A stretch of 64,000 nt of DNA from Ga0077555 sp046154645 (GTDB lineage: Bacteria > Pseudomonadota > Alphaproteobacteria > Rhizobiales > Hyphomicrobiaceae), in NCBI GenBank assembly GCA_046154645.1, contig JBJXDZ010000129.1, positions 145,505 through 209,504 of the forward strand. Reading direction: 5' to 3'. The notes under the pieces are model-generated. The model did no database searches and was not told the DNA's origin. It saw only the letters and a program-made list of their open reading frames with translations. Position 1 is the stretch's first letter, and each line of letters opens with the position of its first letter. The translations under genes were made by a program, and so were the position numbers. Shown in pieces: positions 43,843 through 53,392 of this stretch.

Positions 43843-45411
43843 GTGAAGCTGACCGACCTCAACAGCTATGCCGACGCACAGCGCCAGTTCTCAATGGCCG
43901 GCCTGTGGGAGCTGTTCGACGGCAATCGAGAGCGGCTCAACATCGCCCATGAGTGCATCGATCGGCATGCGGGCGATGCAACTCGAGTGGCCGTCCGGCT
44001 GGCACATGCCGATGGCCGCCACGAGGAATTGACATTTGGTACGATCAAGGCTGCCTCCAGTCGCCTTGCGCACTGGCTGGTGGCGCAGCGCGTGCTGCCC
44101 GGTGATCGCGTCGCCTTTATGCTGGAGCCGACGCTGGCGTTCTATGCGGGCCTGTTCGGGGCCATGCGGATGGGCGCGGTGGCTGTGCCGTTGTTTACAC
44201 TGTTCGGCCCGGACGGCCTGCGTCTGCGCCTCGATGACTGCAAGCCGAAGATCCTGCTAACGACCGCCGACAAGGCTGAGCTCGGTAGTGGCATACCCGG
44301 CCTCACCACTGTTATCGCCGACGATGCTTTTCTGGCCACACTTGCCCAGTTCCCCGACCACTTGGCCCCGGCCACGCGTGCCGATGACATGGCCATGTAT
44401 CAATACACCTCGGGCACCACGCGCGAGCTGCCCGAAGCGGTCAAGCACACGCATCGCGCCATCGTGCTGGTCACCATCGCCGCGCTCTACGGCACCGGTA
44501 TTCGTCCTGGCGATCGCTTCTTCTGCCCGTCCTCACCGGCCTGGGGGCATGGGCTTTGGCACGGTACGCTCGCCCCGCTTGGGCTGGGTGTTGCGACCGG
44601 CGCTTATGCCGGTCGCTTCGACGCGGATCGGCTGCTGCAGGCGCTGGCGCATTTCCGCATCACCAACCTCTCGGCTGCCGCCACCCACTATCGCATGATG
44701 AAGAACGCCGGCACCGCCGACCGCTACGCGTTCACCCTCGAAAAGCTGTCCTATACCGGCGAGCCCATCGACAGTGACACCTTGGCCTTCGTCGATCGCA
44801 CCTTCCAACTGCCGGTGTGCAGCATGTACGGCACCACGGAAGTGGGCGTCTGCCTCGTCAATTATCCTGGTGCGAGCGACTTTCCCGTCAAGCCGGGCTC
44901 GCTCGGCAAACCTCCGCCCGGAATAACAGTCGAGATCCACGGGCCCGACGGCTCAACCGTTGCACCTGGCCGCATCGGCGAGATCAAGTTGAAGCGCGGC
45001 GCCGTTTGGATCGCCACCAAGGACCTCGGTCACGTCGACGCTGATGGCTATTTCTTCCACGATGGCCGCGCCGACGATGTGATCATCTCGGCCGGCTGGA
45101 CCATGAGCGCGGTCGAGATCGAGGACACGCTCTTGAAGCACTCCGACGTGCGCGAGGCCGCCGTCATTGGTGTGCCCGACGCCATGCGTGGTCAGGTGGT
45201 GAAAGCCTTTCTCGTCACGTCGCGTCAGGGCGATGCCGCCTTCGTCACGGAGATCCAGGAATTCGTTCGCACCCGCCTCGCGCAGCACGAGTATCCACGC
45301 CAAGTGGCCGTGGTGACCGAATTGCCGAAAACGCCGGCGGGCAAAGTCAATCGCAAGGTGCTGCGCGACCGTGAGGCGGCAGCTGCCAAACTCGCTACGG
45401 AGCCCAAATGA
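43843..45411 (+). CDS. Acyl-CoA synthetase (AMP-forming)
   Basis: 522 residues from the GTG at 43843 (ATG at 43804 is the alternative). Motifs: YTSGTTRELPEAVKHTH in place of the usual P-loop YTSGTTGxPKGV, MYGTTEVG, and the hinge HDGRADDVIISAGWTMSAVEIEDTL, ending with the catalytic lysine segment PKTPAGKVNRKVL. The family makes acyl-CoA from carboxylic acids through an acyl-AMP. The altered P-loop (Lys to Glu) is notable. Overlap with the MaoC-like gene is ATGA. Confidence 0.88.
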   Translation: MKLTDLNSYADAQRQFSMAGLWELFDGNRERLNIAHECIDRHAGDATRVAVRLAHADGRHEELTFGTIKAASSRLAHWLVAQRVLPGDRVAFMLEPTLAFYAGLFGAMRMGAVAVPLFTLFGPDGLRLRLDDCKPKILLTTADKAELGSGIPGLTTVIADDAFLATLAQFPDHLAPATRADDMAMYQYTSGTTRELPEAVKHTHRAIVLVTIAALYGTGIRPGDRFFCPSSPAWGHGLWHGTLAPLGLGVATGAYAGRFDADRLLQALAHFRITNLSAAATHYRMMKNAGTADRYAFTLEKLSYTGEPIDSDTLAFVDRTFQLPVCSMYGTTEVGVCLVNYPGASDFPVKPGSLGKPPPGITVEIHGPDGSTVAPGRIGEIKLKRGAVWIATKDLGHVDADGYFFHDGRADDVIISAGWTMSAVEIEDTLLKHSDVREAAVIGVPDAMRGQVVKAFLVTSRQGDAAFVTEIQEFVRTRLAQHEYPRQVAVVTELPKTPAGKVNRKVLRDREAAAAKLATEPK

Positions 45412-46538
45412 GCCAGGATTTCCCTAAGATCACCGACGAGGGTCTGGACGCCCTCAAACGGCGCATTGGCGTGCCCATCGTCGACAGCCTGGAGCCGTGG
45501 TGCCACGAGGCGACGCGCGACAACATCCGCCATTACGCGCATGGCATCGGTGACGACAATCCGTTGTGGTGTGATCCGGCATATGCAGCCAAGTCAGCGC
45601 ACGGCACCATCATCGCGCCGCCGAGCTTCCTGTTCGCCACCAATCGCATCATTTCGGGCTATGTCGGAGGTCTGCCCGGTGTGCATGCCATGTGGGCTGG
45701 CGCCGACTGGACGTGGCACAAACCCGTCAAACGCAACGATGAGATCACCACCAAGGCGCATCTCAAGGATCTGGTGCTGCACCAGACAAAGTTCGCCGGC
45801 CGCGCCGTGCAGCAGATCTATCACGTCGACTTTTTCAACCAGAAGGGCGAACTGGTCTCGGAGGCCGACAGCTGGTGCTTTCGCACCGAGCGCGACGAGG
45901 CGCGCGAACGCGGCACCAAATACACCGAGGTCAAGGAGCGTGCCCCTCGCCGCTACACCGACGCCGAGTTGGCCGCCTTCTACGACCTCTATGCGAAGGA
46001 AGAGGTGCGCGGTGCCAGACCACGTTACATCGAGGATGTCGCGGTCGGTGAGGCACTGCCACCGCTGGCCAAGGGGCCCATGACGGTCACCGGCTTCATT
46101 GCCTATGCCCAGGGCTGGGGTGGGCTCTACATCCGCGCCAACAAGCTCAACTGGCGCCAGATCTCGGCGCATCCCGGTCTCGGCATCAAGAACAAGTTCG
46201 GTATTCCCGATTGCCCCGAGCGCGTACATTGGGAGGACGAGTTCGCGCTGCAGGTCGGCACGCCCGGCGCCTATGACTACGGGCCGGAACGCTGCTCCTG
46301 GCTCACGCACCATTTGACCAACTGGATCGGCGACAGCGGCTTCCTGGTGAAGGCCAGTTGCAAGATCCGCCGCCACAATCCCGTCGGCGACATGCTGACG
46401 TTCGCGGCCAAGGTGACGGGCAAACGCACCGAAGGTGGTCGCCATCTCGTGGACATCACGCAGGAGGCGCGCAACCAAGATGGCGAACTGTCGGTGATTG
46501 GCACCGGTACCGTCGCGCTGCCGAGCCGCGCCAAGTAG
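45408..46538 (+). CDS. MaoC-like double hot-dog acyl-CoA dehydratase
   Basis: 376 residues in two hot-dog halves. The first has the hydratase-type HYAHGIGDDNPLWCDP and AHGTIIAPPSFLFA. The second is around VTGFIAYAQGWGG and GERCSW-like PERCSWLTHHLTNWIGDSGFL. It probably adds or removes water across an acyl-CoA double bond, with only the first half carrying the conserved Asp-His residues. It begins within the synthetase stop (ATGA). A pathway with the synthetase and the divergent CoA transferase is likely. Confidence 0.87.
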   Translation: MSQDFPKITDEGLDALKRRIGVPIVDSLEPWCHEATRDNIRHYAHGIGDDNPLWCDPAYAAKSAHGTIIAPPSFLFATNRIISGYVGGLPGVHAMWAGADWTWHKPVKRNDEITTKAHLKDLVLHQTKFAGRAVQQIYHVDFFNQKGELVSEADSWCFRTERDEARERGTKYTEVKERAPRRYTDAELAAFYDLYAKEEVRGARPRYIEDVAVGEALPPLAKGPMTVTGFIAYAQGWGGLYIRANKLNWRQISAHPGLGIKNKFGIPDCPERVHWEDEFALQVGTPGAYDYGPERCSWLTHHLTNWIGDSGFLVKASCKIRRHNPVGDMLTFAAKVTGKRTEGGRHLVDITQEARNQDGELSVIGTGTVALPSRAK

Positions 46539-46559
46539 CGGCACGACCGCACGCACGGC

Positions 46560-46892
46560 TTATGCCGCACAGATGACGGTGGTTTTGGCGGAGCAGACCC
46601 AACCAGGTTTTCTGCCGCCGAGCGCCTTGTCGCAATGAAACGAGCCGTGGCGGTGGGAGCCGACACCCCAGGTGGGGCCGTAAGTGGCGGCAATCTTGGC
46701 GACTAATGCGTCACTGGCAGAGGCTGTTGCGGCATCGATGTCCGTCTTCTCCACACCCATGGCAGAAACGGTGACGTCTCTGCAGGCAGCGCTGGCCGTC
46801 GCCGCGGTGCCGATGTGACCAGCGGCCAGCACCACGCCCAATGCCGCTACCTTCCACGTTGCCCGCTCAAACTCTACCGTGGCGGCCAGCAT
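46560..46892 (-). CDS. Small secreted cysteine-containing protein of unknown function
   Basis: 110 residues from the ATG at 46892; an upstream Met at 46931 is possible. The signal peptide has the core VAALGVVLAAGHIGTAATASA. The mature part has four cysteines (in AACRD, SFHC, WVC and the C-terminal VICAA), which could form two disulfides in the periplasm. No family recognised. Convergent with the MaoC-like gene, 21 bases from its stop. No visible connection to it. Confidence 0.6.
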   Translation of the reverse strand: MLAATVEFERATWKVAALGVVLAAGHIGTAATASAACRDVTVSAMGVEKTDIDAATASASDALVAKIAATYGPTWGVGSHRHGSFHCDKALGGRKPGWVCSAKTTVICAA

Positions 46893-47150
46893 ATGCGGGC
46901 CCCGTTCGCGGCTCCAGGCAAGGCCCGGCAACTCGCCATCGCCTGCCCTGCCCCAGCTTGCCGGAAGTTTCCGCCTTCACATCCGCAGCTCTGATGTTGG
47001 GGACAAATCCTGCGCCGGTCCGGCATATGGACGGGAAGGGGCCAGGCCTATAGGGTGACGGGTGGCTCGCAAGAAGCCTGTGCCTGAACGCACCATACAA
47101 GAGCTTGAGCGGCGCACCCGTGGTGCACTGCCACCCCAAAGGGAGGGTTG

Positions 47151-47636
47151 ATGTCTGACTTACCAAGCGCCGGGGCGCAGCCCACGGTCCGTTTCGGCCG
47201 TGAATTCGGCGCGGGGATGCTCCTCGTGCTGCTCGCCGCCGGCGGCTTGATCGGCTCGTGGTCGCTGAACTTCGGTCAGATGTCTGGTGTCGGTCCCGGC
47301 CTGATGCCGCAAGCGACCGCCGCCTTGCTTGGTCTGCTGGGTATCGTGTTGCTGGTGCAGGCGCTGTTGGCTGGCAGCGAGCCGCTGGAAGCCTGGTCCC
47401 TTCGCGGCATGCTGCTTGTGCTTGGCGCCATCGGCGTCTTTGCCGCCACCATTCGCCCGTTCGGGCTGGCTTTTGCCGGCCCCGTGGCGATGATCATGGC
47501 GTCGCTGGCCGATCCCAGCACACGGCCACGCGAGATCATCCCGTTCGCCATCATACTCCCGGCTTTGTCGATCGGGCTGTTCAAGTACGCGCTTCGCCTG
47601 CCGATCCCGCTGGCGCCGCCTCTGCTCGGCTATTGA
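47151..47636 (+). CDS. tctB: Tripartite tricarboxylate transporter small permease TctB
   Basis: 161 residues with four membrane helices, the standard size of TctB. Segments such as GMLLVLLAAGGLIGSWSL, GVGPGLMPQATAALLGLLGIVLLVQAL and the end LPIPLAPPLLGY fit the family. It forms the small integral part of the sodium- or proton-driven TTT importer with TctA, which starts 15 bases downstream. The ATG at 47151 follows GGGAGGG; a TTG three bases earlier is not needed. Confidence 0.88.
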   Translation: MSDLPSAGAQPTVRFGREFGAGMLLVLLAAGGLIGSWSLNFGQMSGVGPGLMPQATAALLGLLGIVLLVQALLAGSEPLEAWSLRGMLLVLGAIGVFAATIRPFGLAFAGPVAMIMASLADPSTRPREIIPFAIILPALSIGLFKYALRLPIPLAPPLLGY

Positions 47637-47651
47637 GGCGCGACACAACTC

Positions 47652-49196
47652 ATGAGCTTCCTCGATAAGCTTGCGCTCGGCTTTGCCACCTGCCTGCAGG
47701 TGGTGTGGTGGACCGACCCCGTGTTCGGTCTCTCGTGGCCGATCCCGACCAATCTCATCCTATGTTTCATGGGTTGCCTCATCGGCACCCTGATCGGCGT
47801 GCTGCCCGGCGTCGGGCCGATTGCCACCATCGCCATGCTGTTGCCGATCACCTACGGGCTGCCCCCGGTTGGGGCATTGATCATGCTGGCCGGAATCTAC
47901 TATGGCGCCCAGTACGGCGGCTCGACGACGGCGATCCTGGTCAATATCCCTGGCGAAGCCACCTCTGTGGTCACCACACTCGATGGCCATCAGATGGCGC
48001 GGCAGGGTCGAGCCGGAGCAGCGCTCGCCATCGCGGCCATCGGTTCGTTCATCGCCGGCACCATCGCGACGCTGCTGATTGCGGCCATCGGCCAGCCGAT
48101 GACGCAGTTGGCGCTGCTGTTCGGGCCGGCCGACTATTTCTCGCTGATGGTGCTCGGTCTCATGTTCGCCGTCGTGCTGGCGCGCGGCTCGGTGCCGAAG
48201 GCGATCGCCATGATCATCGTCGGCATTCTGCTGTCGACGGTCGGCGTCGACCTGGAGACCGGCGAGGAGCGATTGACGTTCGGCTGGTCGGAAATCTCGG
48301 ACGGGATTGATTTCGCCGTCATCGCCATGGGGCTGTTCGGCTTCGCCGAGATCCTGAAAAACCTCGAAAGCCCCGAGACACGCGATGTGGTGCAGGGCAA
48401 GATCGGCCGCCTGATGCCGACGCGGGAAGAGATGCGCGCGTCCACGGCGCCGATCCTGCGTGGTACGTTTCTGGGATCGATCCTCGGCATTCTCCCTGGC
48501 AATGGCGCCGTACTTGGTCCCTTCGCCTCCTACACGCTGGAGAAAAAACTCGCCAAGGATCCAAGCCGGTTCGGCAAAGGCGCCATCGAAGGCGTGGCGG
48601 GACCGGAGGCTGCCAACAATGCCGGCGCCCAAACGGCCTTCATTCCGCTGCTGGCGCTCGGCATTCCGCCGAATGCGGTGATGGCGCTGATGCTGGGCGC
48701 CATGACCATCAAGAACATCGTGCCGGGCCCGGAGGTCATCACCAAACAGCCGGCACTGTTCTGGGGCATGATCGCCTCGATGTGGATCGGCAACCTGATG
48801 CTGTTGATCATCAACCTGCCGCTGATCGGCGTTTGGGTGCGGTTGTTGAAGGTGCCGTACCGGCTGCTGTTTCCGGCCATCGTGCTATTCTGCTGCATCG
48901 GCATCTACTCGATCGGCAATAATCCGCTCGACATCTGGCTCGCCGCTGTGTTCGGCCTGCTTGGCTATGCCTTGATCAAGCTCGGGTTCGAGCCGGCGCC
49001 GTTGCTGCTGGGCTTCGTGCTTGGGCGGCTGATGGAGGAGAAGCTGCGTCAGGCGCTCGCCATCTCGCGCGGCAAGTTCTCGACCTTCATCACCGAGCCG
49101 CTGTCGCTGGGCTTTCTGGCGGTGGCGGTGCTCATGATCATCATCGCGCTGCTGCCAACGATCCGGCAGAGCCGCGAGAAAACCTTCGTCGAGTAG
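47652..49196 (+). CDS. tctA: Tripartite tricarboxylate transporter large permease TctA
   Basis: 514 residues, about 12 membrane helices. The family signatures are IGVLPGVGPIATIAMLLPITYGLPPVGALIMLAGIYYGAQYGGSTTAILVNIPGEA and LGILPGNGAVLGPFASYTLEKKL. It forms the transport pathway for citrate-like or other carboxylates brought by a Bug-family binding protein. Operon: tctB, tctA, then two Bug genes (gaps of 53 and 48 bases). Confidence 0.93.
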   Translation: MSFLDKLALGFATCLQVVWWTDPVFGLSWPIPTNLILCFMGCLIGTLIGVLPGVGPIATIAMLLPITYGLPPVGALIMLAGIYYGAQYGGSTTAILVNIPGEATSVVTTLDGHQMARQGRAGAALAIAAIGSFIAGTIATLLIAAIGQPMTQLALLFGPADYFSLMVLGLMFAVVLARGSVPKAIAMIIVGILLSTVGVDLETGEERLTFGWSEISDGIDFAVIAMGLFGFAEILKNLESPETRDVVQGKIGRLMPTREEMRASTAPILRGTFLGSILGILPGNGAVLGPFASYTLEKKLAKDPSRFGKGAIEGVAGPEAANNAGAQTAFIPLLALGIPPNAVMALMLGAMTIKNIVPGPEVITKQPALFWGMIASMWIGNLMLLIINLPLIGVWVRLLKVPYRLLFPAIVLFCCIGIYSIGNNPLDIWLAAVFGLLGYALIKLGFEPAPLLLGFVLGRLMEEKLRQALAISRGKFSTFITEPLSLGFLAVAVLMIIIALLPTIRQSREKTFVE

Positions 49197-49249
49197 CGCC
49201 GCGCGCCTCGACACCACTTCAGGAACCAGAAACCGGGAAAGGACACCGC

Positions 49250-50230
49250 ATGACGAACATCACCCGCCGCAGTTTCGCACTCGGCCTGCCTGTCGCTCTG
49301 GCCGCAACGCCGGCCCTGGCCCAGGCCTATCCCAACAAGCCGATCACGGTCATCGTGCCGTTTGCAGCCGGCGGTCCAACCGACGTCATCGCGCGCCTTA
49401 TCGGCGATCACATGACGCGCACCCTTGGTCAGCAGATCGTGGTCGAGAACGTCGGCGGCGCCGGCGGCAGCACCGGCATGACGCGCGTCGCGGGTGCGAC
49501 GCCGGACGGCTACACACTCGGCGTCGGCAACATGGGCACGCAGTCGGCGGCGCCGGCGCTCTATCCGAACCTCAAGTATGACCCCGCCAAAAGCTTCGAT
49601 CAGATCAGCATCCTGAACTACACGCCGCAAACGATCGTCTCCAAGAAGGATATTCCTGCCAAGGACCTGAAGGAGCTGTTGGCCTATCTCAAAGCCAACC
49701 AGGACAAGATCAGCTACGGCCATGCCGGCGTCGGCTCGATCAGCCACGTGTCGGGCATCCTGTTCAATACGCAGCTTGGCTTGAAGCCGGCGCTGGTCGC
49801 CTATCGCGGCACCAACCCGGCCATGCAGGATCTGGTGGCCGGCAAGATCGACTACATGGTCGACCAGTCGCTGAACGTGATCCCGCAGGTGCAAGGCGGG
49901 GCGATCAAGGCCTATGCCGTGGCGGCGCCGCAGCGCCTGAAGAGCCTGCCCGATGTGCCAACGACGAAGGAAGCCGGCCTCGACTTCATTTTCAGCGCTT
50001 GGAATGCCATGGTGGCCCCCAAGGGCGTGCCCGCCGACATCAAGGCGAAGCTGCTCGACGCGGTCAACAAGGCGCTCGACGATCCGGCCATCCAGAAGCG
50101 TTATGAGGATCTCGGCAGCACCGGGCCTGCTGGCGCCGAACGCGGCCCGGATGGACTGCAGAAACTGGTCGAGAGCGAGGTGGCGCGGATCACACCGGTG
50201 CTCAAGGCGGCCGGCGTGGTGGCTCAATAG
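49250..50230 (+). CDS. Bug-family tripartite tricarboxylate binding protein
   Basis: 326 residues. The signal is of the type ITRRSFALGLPVALAATPALAQA. The Bug fold has YPNKPITVIVPFAAGGPTDVIARLIGDHM at its start, the ligand loop ATPDGYTLGVGNMG, and a central YGHAGVGSISHVSGILF. It binds carboxylates in the periplasm for TctAB. The GGGAAAGGAC ribosome site and short gap place it in the tct operon. Confidence 0.92.
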   Translation: MTNITRRSFALGLPVALAATPALAQAYPNKPITVIVPFAAGGPTDVIARLIGDHMTRTLGQQIVVENVGGAGGSTGMTRVAGATPDGYTLGVGNMGTQSAAPALYPNLKYDPAKSFDQISILNYTPQTIVSKKDIPAKDLKELLAYLKANQDKISYGHAGVGSISHVSGILFNTQLGLKPALVAYRGTNPAMQDLVAGKIDYMVDQSLNVIPQVQGGAIKAYAVAAPQRLKSLPDVPTTKEAGLDFIFSAWNAMVAPKGVPADIKAKLLDAVNKALDDPAIQKRYEDLGSTGPAGAERGPDGLQKLVESEVARITPVLKAAGVVAQ

Positions 50231-50278
50231 AGCTATAGGGACGTTTCATCGCAGCCCAGCAACGATCGAGGTGACACC

Positions 50279-51241
50279 GTGCGCAAGCTGTTGACGGCTC
50301 TGGTGGCTATCCTATTCCTCAGTCCCGCTTTCGCGGCATGGGCGCAGACCTATCCGTCCCGCCCGCTGAAGATCATCGTACCGTTTGGTCCAGGCACGAT
50401 CACCGACACGCTGACGCGCATCTACGCCAACGAGCTGTCCATTGCGCTCGGCCAGCCGGTGGTGGTCGTCAACAAGGGCGGCGCCGACGGCTCGATCGGC
50501 GCGACAGAGGCCGCACGCTCGGCCCCTGATGGCTACACGCTGATCGTCGCGCCCAACAGCTCGATCGCCGTCGTGCCGTTGCTGCGCAAGGTACCGCCCT
50601 ACGACCCTCTCGCGGACTTCACGCCGATCAGCTTCATGGGTGACTCGACGTTTCTGTTCGTCGTCCACCCCTCGGTGCCGGTCAATACGATCGCCGAGCT
50701 GATCGCGCATGCCAAGGCCAACCCGAACAAGCTGAATTACGCCAGCGCCAATACGACCAGCATCGTGTCGACGGCGCTGCTGGCGGCGAACAACGGTATC
50801 ACGATGCAGCACGTGCCCTACAAGTCGGAGCCGGAGGCGATCCCGGACCTGCTCAGCGGCCAGATCCAGGTGATGATGGCGTCGTACGCGACGCTCGGCC
50901 CACACGTGAAGGCCGGCAAACTGCGTGCGCTTGCCACCGGGTTGCCTGAGCGCACGCCGCATCTGCCCGATGTTCCCTCCATCACGGAGGCGGGGCAGCC
51001 CAAGTTTTCCGTCGGCCCGTGGGCGGCCTTGCTCGGCCCGGCCAAGTTGCCACCGGAAATCGTGGCACGGCTCAACAAGGAAACGGTGACGATCCTCAAT
51101 CGGCCGGACATCAAGGAGCAGATGCAGAAGTACGGCTTTGCGCCGAAATCGTCGACGCCGGAGGCGTTCACCGCTTACCTCAAGGAGCAAATGGAGATCT
51201 GGAAGGCCGCCTTGAAGACGGCCGGCATCGAGGCGCAGTGA
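50279..51241 (+). CDS. Second Bug-family binding protein
   Basis: 320 residues from a GTG start after GAGGTG. The signal is LLTALVAILFLSPAFAAWAQ. Bug segments: YPSRPLKIIVPFGPGTITDTLTRIYANELS, SAPDGYTLIVAPNSSIAV and YASANTTSIVSTALLAANNGITMQHVPYKSE. A second binding protein behind one TctAB pair could broaden the ligand range or work with another permease. The paralogue upstream differs strongly, so this is not a recent duplication. Confidence 0.92.
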   Translation: MRKLLTALVAILFLSPAFAAWAQTYPSRPLKIIVPFGPGTITDTLTRIYANELSIALGQPVVVVNKGGADGSIGATEAARSAPDGYTLIVAPNSSIAVVPLLRKVPPYDPLADFTPISFMGDSTFLFVVHPSVPVNTIAELIAHAKANPNKLNYASANTTSIVSTALLAANNGITMQHVPYKSEPEAIPDLLSGQIQVMMASYATLGPHVKAGKLRALATGLPERTPHLPDVPSITEAGQPKFSVGPWAALLGPAKLPPEIVARLNKETVTILNRPDIKEQMQKYGFAPKSSTPEAFTAYLKEQMEIWKAALKTAGIEAQ

Positions 51242-51296
51242 CCCCCCGCCGCGCTGCCGCAGCCCGGACCGTGCGCTGGGCTTGGCCGAAGAAGGC

Positions 51297-52022
51297 TCAC
51301 AAACCGTTGATGCGCATCAGCGCGTCGAAGTGCTTGTCGGCCTGCACCTCGACCACCTGCATGTACTGGCGTGCGGTCTCGCGCACCTGGTCCTCGGGAA
51401 TGATCTCCAAGGGCTTGCCGGTCGACATGGCCAGCACCTGCTGTTTGCAGGCGCGCTCGAGGTAGTAGAGATCATCGAAGGCGAAGGCGATCGAGGGGCC
51501 GCCGATCGAGATGCCGTGGTGGGCGAGGAAGAACACGTCGGCGTTGGGATTGCCGCGCTGGGCGTCGGCGATGCGCTTGCCTTCGGTCTCATCCAGCGCA
51601 ATGCCACCGAACGATTGATAGGCGACGCGGCCCCAGTAGCGCGCTGCCGTCTGATGCGCCATCTCGAGGCGGCCGCCCTTGACCATGGTCAGCGATGTCG
51701 CCCACGGCATGTGGACATGCAGGATGCATTGATGGCGCGGATTGGCGCGGTGGCCAGCGACATGGATGTGGCGCGCCGTGGCCTCGACCTCGCCATCACC
51801 CTCGATGACCTGGCCCTCGCCGTCGATCAGCAGCAGGTGCTCGGGACGCATCTCCGACCAGTGCAGGCCGTACGGATTGATCAGGTAGCGCTCCTTGTCG
51901 CCCGGAACGGCGACCGAAAAGTGATTGCAGATGCCTTCCGAGTAGCCGAATTTTTCAGCCAGGCGAAAGGCAGCGGCTAGCTCGCGACGCAGTTGCATCG
52001 GGGATGGAGTGGCGGCGGGCAT
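51297..52022 (-). CDS. Class II aldolase/adducin-family protein
   Basis: 241 residues. Metal ligands of the family are visible: ILHVHMPWATSL (His-x-His) and FLAHHGISIGG. The opening is FGYSEGICNHFSVAVPGDKERYLINPYGLHWSEM. The family covers L-fuculose-phosphate-type aldolases, decarboxylases and related enzymes, so the reaction here is not fixed. Convergent with the Bug genes, with 55 bases between stops. It may act on the carboxylate that the tct importer brings in, but nothing proves it. Confidence 0.88.
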   Translation of the reverse strand: MPAATPSPMQLRRELAAAFRLAEKFGYSEGICNHFSVAVPGDKERYLINPYGLHWSEMRPEHLLLIDGEGQVIEGDGEVEATARHIHVAGHRANPRHQCILHVHMPWATSLTMVKGGRLEMAHQTAARYWGRVAYQSFGGIALDETEGKRIADAQRGNPNADVFFLAHHGISIGGPSIAFAFDDLYYLERACKQQVLAMSTGKPLEIIPEDQVRETARQYMQVVEVQADKHFDALMRINGL

Positions 52023-52159
52023 CGCAGATCCTCGTTCGTGGGCGAAAGGTTGCCTGCAACATACTCAACCGGGTGGGGCCTGCAAGCTTTCGCAGGGGTG
52101 GGCTGCCTGCTATCAGAGACAGCTCAGGTTCGACGGAGCTGGGGACGGGAAACGACGGC

Positions 52160-53356
52160 ATGACAGATATGATGCAGGGTTTTCCACCGCCGGAGCCCGC
52201 CCAGGTAACGCTCGGCAACTGGCGAACCGCGCCGTTCAGTGCCTGGGCCTTCCACCACGTGCGCGAGATCCTGCCGACGGCCGAGATCCCGCACGCGCCG
52301 GCATCTGTCCGCGACCTGCCCGCGGCGCTGCAGTCCCTCGATGGTGTTTCGGCTGCGGGCGCGAGCGGCCGGTCGTTGTCCCATGCCGACGTCTTGGCAG
52401 AAACCGATACCGACGGGCTCGTGATCTTGCACCAGGGCCACATCATTGCCGAGCACTATGCCCATGGCATGGACGCACGGGCACCGCACATCCTGATGTC
52501 GGTGTCGAAGTCGCTGCTGGGGTTGCTGGCCGGAACGCCGGCGGTGCAGGCGATGCTCGGGCTCGAGCGCCCGATCACGGATCTGGTGCCCGAAATGGCG
52601 AACGGGCCCTATGGGAGCATCTCGATCCGGCACCTGCTCGATATGCGCGCCGGCATCGTCTATGACGAAAACTACGGCACGACGTCAGGTCCGATCATCG
52701 CCTATCGCAAGGCCATGGGCTGGAATCCGCTGGCGCCAGGTGACACGCCCACCGATGTACGCTCGTTCCTTGCCACGCTGGCTGTGCCGGCGGGGCCGCA
52801 CGGCGGCAAATTCAATTACGTCTCACCCGGCACCGACCTGCTCGGCTGGGCGATCGAGCGGGCCATGGGCCAGCGTTACGCCGATGTGATGGCGGAGCAG
52901 CTTTGGCAACCCATGGGCGCCGAGTGGCCAGCCTCGATCACCGTTGATCGGCTGGGCTCGGCCAGGGCTGCAGGCGGCATGAGCATGGCAACGCGGGACC
53001 TGGCGCGCGTCGGCCAACTGCTGGTCGAGGGAGGAGCGCGTGGCCGTCGCCAGATCGTGCCGGAGGCCTGGATCGGCGATCTGGAAACCGGTGGCGACCG
53101 CGCGGCCTGGGATCAGGGCACGCTCGCCGACTACTATCCGGGCGCGGCGATGACCTACCGGGCGAAGTGGTATGCCGACCACGGTCCCCTCGGGCCGCTG
53201 CTGTTCGGCATGGGCATCCACGGCCAGAACGTGTTTGTCGATCGTCGCCGCCAGTTGGTGATCGCCAAATTCTCCTCGCAGGCGATCCCGCTCGATCACG
53301 CCCGCATGGCGCTGACCATGCGCTGGGTAGACGCTGTCCGGACGCAGCTGTCGTAA
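52160..53356 (+). CDS. Beta-lactamase-fold serine hydrolase (class C/NylB-like)
   Basis: 398 residues from the ATG at 52160. The serine nucleophile is in the SxxK motif S114-V-S-K117, with a second motif around Y220-V-S222 (NYVSPGTDLLGW), similar to 6-aminohexanoate-dimer hydrolase (NylB) and esterases of the class C family. The C-terminal HGQNVFVDRRRQLVIAKFSSQ fits the last strand. No signal peptide, so probably cytoplasmic. An upstream in-frame extension (to 52004) overlaps the divergent aldolase start and is rejected. Confidence 0.87.
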   Translation: MTDMMQGFPPPEPAQVTLGNWRTAPFSAWAFHHVREILPTAEIPHAPASVRDLPAALQSLDGVSAAGASGRSLSHADVLAETDTDGLVILHQGHIIAEHYAHGMDARAPHILMSVSKSLLGLLAGTPAVQAMLGLERPITDLVPEMANGPYGSISIRHLLDMRAGIVYDENYGTTSGPIIAYRKAMGWNPLAPGDTPTDVRSFLATLAVPAGPHGGKFNYVSPGTDLLGWAIERAMGQRYADVMAEQLWQPMGAEWPASITVDRLGSARAAGGMSMATRDLARVGQLLVEGGARGRRQIVPEAWIGDLETGGDRAAWDQGTLADYYPGAAMTYRAKWYADHGPLGPLLFGMGIHGQNVFVDRRRQLVIAKFSSQAIPLDHARMALTMRWVDAVRTQLS

Positions 53357-53392
53357 CGTGCAGGACGCGACGCGTGACGTCGATGGCCGGCC

